DNA of 64,000 nucleotides from Stenopsyche tienmushanensis (taxonomy: Eukaryota; Arthropoda; Insecta; Trichoptera; Stenopsychidae): the NCBI GenBank assembly GCA_008973525.1, contig WACJ01000104.1:1025618-1089617 (forward strand), read 5' to 3'. The position numbers were made by a program, and so were the translations under genes. This document shows positions 58,752 through 64,000 of this stretch, piece after piece (within the stretch, counting starts at the first letter, position 1; each line of letters starts with the position of its first letter). The notes under the pieces are model-generated. The model did not search any database and was not told where the DNA came from. It saw nothing but the letters and a program-made list of their open reading frames with translations.

Positions 58752-60187
58752 GATCCCTGTAAGGACAGGTAGGCTGTCTGTAGCAGTTGTTCTGTACGCT
58801 TTAGCGATTCTTAGTAGTGGCTGTCGTTGTGCAATGTTTAGGCTTCATCTCACCGTTTTGTCTCGCCCACGGTGTCCAAGCTTGTCCGCCCATGCTCCTG
58901 CTCCATATGTGGCGATACTCTCGTAGATGGCTTCATAGGCAATCCTGAAGTATCTGCCCCCAAGACTCCAATCAGTGCCCGCCAGTCTGGACATTTTACC
59001 AAGAGTCTTGGCCGCTTTGCCATCCGCTTTGAGGAATCATTTATTCATCTGTTTTCAACTATTGCATCCATCGTATGACACTTCAATTTTTCTGAAATCA
59101 TCATCCGGTAATCGGTACGTGTAAGACTTGCAGCGGCGTAGTTATCCGAGTTTTGCCAAATTTTATATAAAAATTATCACTTTATTAGCATTTTTTTTTC
59201 TACGTTACAATAATATAATTTATAATCAAATTTAATTGAAAAAGCAAACCTGCATGTATTTTAAGATCATAGGAGCTTTTAAGCTCTGAAATAAGATTCT
59301 TTAGAATCTCGCTTTGGAAAACGTTTGCCGCTTTTTTCGACGGTTGTAAATCACCGGATTAAATCGTCGCGACAACAATAAAAGGTTAATAAGCCATAAA
59401 TTTGGACTAATTTTGAACTGCCTCAATTAAATGTGGCTTTTCACATTGATATATGGCAGAGCGAGGAAAGCTCTCAATTGTATAATGGAATAAATCCGAT
59501 CAGAGGAATATTTTTATTTGGAAAATGGAAATTGGTTTTATAATTTATATTTGGATTGATCGATCATTGATCAAATTTGCATATGAATTTTTTATTTTTT
59601 TTATTACCATTTATACAACGCGGGATTATTGAAGGTCAGTTATAAACGGCTCATAAAAATGATCATAAAATCGACCGACGAATGAAGCAAATTTAGATAT
59701 ATCGTCATTGATATGTTTTATGATTTAAGTATTAAAAAAATTATAATTTTGCTATGCTAACGAATTTGTATTTTTTACGATTTACATTGAAGTGAATGTA
59801 TTTTTTTTTTAGCGAAAAGGGTAGTTCAAAGGATCATAATTGTGAACCGAGTGCTGAGCTTTTGGAAAACAAAGAGAAATCAAAGAAAAATAAACACAAA
59901 ACAGCGGTCACGCTATCTTCGCGTATATATACGTAAAAAAAACATCCCCCTAATGATATTCCCTTTTAATTGGAGTACAGACGTTTTTTTTTTGGCTATA
60001 AATAAAATTTGTACACTGAAAATCAAGGCCGTTTCCGAAAAGGTATTCGAGGTGATTTTTTCAGCGGATTTGAATTACGTGTCATAATCCAGGGACGTCG
60101 TTATCTTCCCGGGCGAAATCATAATTTCACGTGATCTTTGGAAATCAATGGCTCTCCATTCTTCCGAAATCGATATGCCATTCAGGC

Positions 60188-60331
60188 TTATCTGATTTCT
60201 TCGACGTCTTTCAGCTCCGACCGCCGGATGCTGAAGTGGCTCTCCAGAAGCGGCCTTGCGTCAATGTCGAAGATTTCCCGGATGCGATAGGAGACATTGA
60301 AAGTCTTGAGAGCTCCTCCCTTTCGGCAACT
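60188..60331 (-). other. Possible short coding or exon-like segment
   Basis: A 47-codon minus-strand frame between stops reads TFNVSYRIREIFDIDARPLL and then ESHFSIRRSELKDVEEIR. It has charged, protein-like composition and higher GC than its surroundings. It lacks an obvious start and a GT donor before its stop. The plus strand is also open. I do not recognise the sequence; it could be a decayed gene fragment, a conserved non-coding block or chance. Confidence 0.2.
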
Positions 60332-60829
60332 TTAATAATATATTTTCGTAGATAAAAAAGTTGACCAAATGATGACAAAAGAACAGCTACTCGTTATAGA
60401 ATTATCCCCACAATCGACCATATCCAATTATTAATAACGAAACCTGATAATTGTATATACTGGCGTTAAATCAAAATCTACAATACTGTATTTTTATATA
60501 CAAGTAGTTTGCGTTAATTATTTTTAAATAAATATCATCTATTTTTCATACAATGTAGCTAGAGCTCCGATAGACGTGGCTAAAGTTTTAGCTTGGATTT
60601 TTTATTGAAGCATTGCAAATTAAATACATATAATATTTTTATAGGCAGCTACAACATAGTTTCAGTTTTGTAGATATAAGGACTCGGACTCAAATGTTTG
60701 TATTCGATTGAAAATCATTAGGTATGGGATCATCTTAGATCTTGGTGGTTTTCTTAGAATCATAGTGAAAAGTAAAAATCCACATAAATCAATTATATAC
60801 AATTAAAACTCAGATAAAAGACAACAAAC

Positions 60830-61560
60830 AACGACTAACTGGATTGGGGGTTCATTAATGTACGATCCCATTTTCTGCGATGCTGCATGATCTGTTCTGG
60901 GTTACCTCGGATTAGCCACACATAGTATGTCTTCCATTGATCTTTTGGTTCTACTAGAAACACTACACGTAGAGCGTCTAGGAGCCCACCCCTTTTGCTC
61001 CACGCCTTCCAGAGGAGGCGAGGTTTCTGCAAGAAAACCAGCTTCAGACTATTGCACCCGAGGTTGCGGGGAGGAGAAAGGACAAGGTTAAAGCTAAATT
61101 CAAAGGAATACTAACGCGAGCTCACTGCCACCACGAGTCCAACCTCAGTTTGAATGGAGCAGATGACGGACTGCAGGGGCTATCCCTTCCCTATGGTACT
61201 AGTATCGGTTCGGTCATTTTTACTACCTAGCCACGGACATGAGTCGCTGTTCGAACAGCCTAAAACCGTTCTCTCCTTTATGCCTAGGCTGTTGAGGATA
61301 GTGGTGAGCCTTTGACACAGTTTCCACCAACTACTGTAATCGGCTGTTCCACACACCCCTATGTGAGAGCGCAGCACAGGGTGACCTGCGCACCCAACTT
61401 ATGTTAACTGGGCCACCCCAACTGCGCTTGATGAGCAAACCGACGAGGTTACTTTGCCCAGGGGCGTAGGCAACAGTTGGCTCCCCCCCTTGGAGTTTTG
61501 TGGGTGGGCATTGTGGAGTGTTGAGGTTCATTTATTGATATACAAGCTTGGTACGAGATC
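60830..61560 (+). mobile_element. R1-like LINE-associated remnant
   Basis: It closely follows 18764-19300: ACTGGATTGGGGGTTCATTA, TGATCTGTTCTGGGTTACC, CTACTGTAATCGGCTGTTCC and TGATGAGCAAACCGACGAGG. At the end, GTGGGTGGGCATTGTGGAGT recalls 19990-20010. No clear coding frame survives. Confidence 0.55.
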
Positions 61561-61574
61561 AATCGAGATCAACC

Positions 61575-61690
61575 GTGACGCGTATTGTAAACGATGGTCC
61601 CGATCAATGAGTCGGCAGCGATGAATGACGGAACATGCTTAGGACTTTATTTGGTCGGTAGTTGCTGCTAGTTTTCCAATCGTGGAAACT
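61575..61690 (+). repeat. Repeat related to 40560-40690
   Basis: AACGATGGTCCCGATCAATG and CGATGAATGACGGAACATGC match, in reverse, ACGATGATCCCGAACAACGA and ATGAACGACAGAACACG at 40620-40690. The family is not identified. Confidence 0.4.
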
Positions 61691-62030
61691 GACATGCTTC
61701 CAATTTCCTCAGTATTTCCTGGACCACTATACAAACACATTTAAAATCCAAGCGCAAAATGAATAGGATGGGTGTTATGGGGAAGGATGAGTACCGCACT
61801 CCTTGACCGAATACAATAAAAAATAATTTCTCTTTGAATTGTATTATAACTGATGATGAAAATGGATCATTTACAATAATATACAACAAAAAAAATTATG
61901 GCTTTCTCAAAAACAAAAAAAACGATCTTTACACTTATTTATTTTAATAATTCATATACAATTTTTGCTATTAATAAATTTGAACTTTTTTTTACTGAAT
62001 TTTCGAATACTCTCGGGAACCCCTAATATA
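61690..62030 (+). mobile_element. Degenerate mariner element (IVTGDEKW lineage), 3' part
   Basis: GCAAAATGAATAGGATGGGT and a decayed IVITDDEN...YNKK reading match 10890-11045. It ends TACTCTCGGGAACCCCTAAT, equivalent to the 3' end at 11080-11100. Confidence 0.65.
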
Positions 62031-62034
62031 TATA

Positions 62035-62484
62035 CAGGTGCTTTACACATGGACCGATATTTTTTTTTGGGATTAGGTGGGTCTTTTGCTACGTTTCACA
62101 CATAGGCCCTATGTTATAAGTGCCAAGATTGTCAAAATAGATTTTTTAAACATTTTATTAACACAAAAAATACCCAAAATTTTACCTTTAAATCATCATA
62201 AATATTTTTGAATTTTGCAATATATTTTTGGTATAAATATTTTTTTATGCAATGCAATATGCAATAAAAAAACTAATAACAATTTTTTACTTTTGGCGAT
62301 TCTATTCCGTGGATCGTACGGTCTTCAGACCTGACACCACTGGATTTCTTTGCCTGAGGACATTCTCTATTCTGTGGCTTGCACGGTCTCCATACCTGAC
62401 ACCACTGGATTTCTTGTTATTCTATTTTGAGAACCTGACCCTAAACTTCAATTTTTTTTGTCAGTTTATGTGCAAAACACCTAG
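62035..62484. mobile_element. Tc/mariner-like TIR element, longer copy
   Basis: The left end CAGGTGCTTTACACATGGAC is paired with an inverted right end, CTAGGTGTTTTGCACATAAA, with TA outside both. The frame inside reads LARSPYLTPLDFLLFYFENL. The CTTCAGACCTGACACCACTGG stretch occurs twice (62324-62346, 62388-62410), a local tandem duplication. It directly abuts the mariner at 61690. Confidence 0.65.
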
Positions 62485-63278
62485 TATATAGTAAATCCAT
62501 AAAGGTCATGCCTATATGTTATTTAAAAGGTAATGTGATTACTTTAAAGGATTACCTACACGAGTAATAATGTAAGAGTAATCCATTAAGATGATCGAAT
62601 CGGTTCAAAAAAAAAAATCAATCTTAAGGATGAAACCTGAAAAAACCCCCCTAGACATATTCGTCATTGAACATCCCAATTTGCGAGAAACAAATATAGT
62701 TTGGAGGAACGTCGAACTGTTCCTTTTATCTCAGAAATAATGGCTGTTGAATCGTTAAGCTGTCGTAAGCCGGCCGTCTTTTATATTGGTACTTTGTATC
62801 CGACACAAAAAAGAATCTTGAATCAATATTATTTCAAATTTCCTTTTATAATCCCATGAAGCAAGAAGAAAAGGAATAATAAGAGGTTTTAAGGCAGGGG
62901 GAGAGGTCACCGGATTATCTTCGAATCCAGGGGGTGAGTTCTTTAGCGATTTTTGTTGTTGTTGCGTATTTCACCTTGTTGCCTCCGACTTTAAAATATG
63001 CATAAGCAGATGTTAAAAAGCTCATTTTTATTGCCTTTGTAATGTTCCATCGAAGATTTGATGTGTTAATAAAATCATACGGAATCAGCTGAAAGATGTT
63101 ATAAAATGTGCGTCATCGATGCCAAATGCTGCCAGGATGATGTCAAAATTGACGGCTATATTTAAGTCATTGGCAAAAAGATATTGAATGAATTTATTAG
63201 CGCATTAAGTCGATACAAAACTCTTCAGAGTTTTACTTAATTTATGTTTTCCCGGGCAAAGAAACCGGCTCTCATAAT

Positions 63279-63842
63279 CTAGCTGCGATAAGGCACACAA
63301 AACCTTATTGTGTACCGCTTTAATAATGTATAGCATATTTTTCCTCGTTGCTGAGCCTCGGAAGAGTTTCCTTTTTGTATTTTTAGTGTAAACTTTGTAG
63401 AAGATGGGCCGAAATTTTCAATGTTGACCCTTCTTCGTCGGAAGCAGAAGTTGGTCTTGGCAGCTTGTTTCGCTCGGGTTTTATATAAAAGCTTAATCGA
63501 AGCGACAAACAAAGGGTTCTCAAACACCTGTCGCCACTTTTGCGAATTTATCAGAAGCCGCTGTAATTGCCATTTGATGGATATTGCCGAAATTGGAGGC
63601 GAGATCGTGATAAAAGTAGACCGCCCGATTGTGATCTCAGTACGCGATAAATCACCGTTTAATCGAAATCCATTAATGAAACTGTTTTTAAGTAGGGTAG
63701 GAGCATATAAATGCAGAACAATGTCGGTGAAGGTGAAGGTCTTTGGCGTTACGCAAGTGTAAATAATAGACATACCGAGAAAAAGGTCTTCAGTTTTAGA
63801 ACTCATATAATAAATTTGATTAAAACTCATGTATAATATCAT
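63279..63842 (-). other. Unrecognised 187-codon open frame
   Basis: This is the longest uninterrupted frame in the window. It contains LFLGMSIIYTCVTPKTFTFT and TKFTLKIQKGNSSEAQQRGK but matches no family I know. A 113-codon frame lies opposite at 63421-63762. In this AT-rich setting the length is unusual, yet codon choice does not clearly favour either strand. No transposon motif, splice junction or start context supports it. It could be an exon-like relic or a conserved non-coding island. Confidence 0.2.
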
Positions 63843-63907
63843 TATTAATTTTACACGAGGTATTGGATAAAGTCTTACACAGTGGATTAGTTCCTGGTCA
63901 CTTGTTT

Positions 63908-64000
63908 ATATAAAAACATCTTTTTGTACGACTTTTTTTGTGCGATTTCGAAGTTATGCGGTTTTTTTAAAGCATTTTTTTTTAATTTCATAAAGAGTAT
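63908..64000. mobile_element. MITE, family 2, left end only
   Basis: CATCTTTTTGTACGACTTTT, TTTGTGCGATTTCGAAGTTA and TGCGGTTTTTTT match the left arm at 24865-24925. The element runs off the right edge. Its terminal bases are diverged. Confidence 0.55.

Larger units (their letters stand above)
54220..64000 (-). other. Partial U12-type intron upstream of the IS1 exon
   Basis: This is the 3' part of the intron before the IS1 exon, at least 9.8 kb long. It ends ...TTCCTTAAC-12 nt-AC. I did not find a plausible ATATCCTT donor or an N-terminal Cav3 exon to its right, so both probably lie outside the window. Known contents are LTR, LINE, mariner and TIR elements. Stretches 54550-55890, 56110-57190, 58760-60180, 60340-60830 and 62490-63270 hold nothing I recognise. 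Confidence 0.7.

Noticed and set aside
1..64000. CRISPR arrays, bacterial operons or defence islands
   Set aside because: Introns, metazoan channel exons and insect-type transposons show this is animal nuclear DNA; the repeats are dispersed rather than regularly spaced.
54221..64000. N-terminal Cav3 exon and ATATCCTT donor to the right of the IS1 exon
   Set aside because: I scanned for the donor motif and for Cav3 N-terminal residues and found neither; they are probably outside the window.

Overview
This 64-kb window looks like AT-rich arthropod genomic DNA, probably insect. The evidence is spliceosomal introns, a metazoan ion-channel gene, and dense remnants of mariner, R1-like LINE, LTR, SINE, hAT and MITE elements. 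The order or species cannot be set from sequence alone.

One host gene can be demonstrated. It lies on the minus strand and encodes a T-type (Cav3) voltage-gated calcium channel alpha-1 subunit, orthologous to Drosophila Ca-alpha1T and vertebrate CACNA1G/H/I. Seven exons join in frame with compatible splice phases (54108-54219, 53729-53862, 51864-51961, 35057-35228, 7531-7807, 4392-4484, 929-1161). They encode nearly all of homologous domain I: segments IS1 to IS6, the voltage sensor, the pore loop with its selectivity glutamate, and the proximal I-II linker known as the gating brake. The N-terminus lies beyond the right edge and domains II-IV lie beyond the left edge. Exons total 1,119 nt across about 53 kb, so the window is almost entirely intron.

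The most notable host-gene observation is at the first visible exon (54219). The upstream intron appears to be a minor (U12-type) AT-AC intron: an exact TTCCTTAAC branch site lies 12 nt before a terminal AC, with no AG acceptor that gives the conserved protein. The other six introns have ordinary GT-AG ends.

The introns are a graveyard of mobile DNA. Recurrent families are: a solo-LTR family with TGTAGCG...TTACA ends (one copy has a 4-bp AGTC duplication, two copies retain a primer-binding-like stretch); C-terminal fragments of R1-like non-LTR retrotransposons, two of which end in a hairpin overlapping the stop codon; several mariner lineages; two TA-flanked palindromic MITE families with TIRs CACTTGGGTCTG and CACTYAAAYC; a hAT family; a tRNA-derived SINE-like family; and a Tc/mariner-like TIR element. 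One MITE is cleanly nested in a mariner transposase remnant. No tRNA, rRNA or CRISPR array was found. I did not identify a wholly new functional system; the U12 junction, the hairpin-ended LINEs and the nested MITE are the observations most worth following up.
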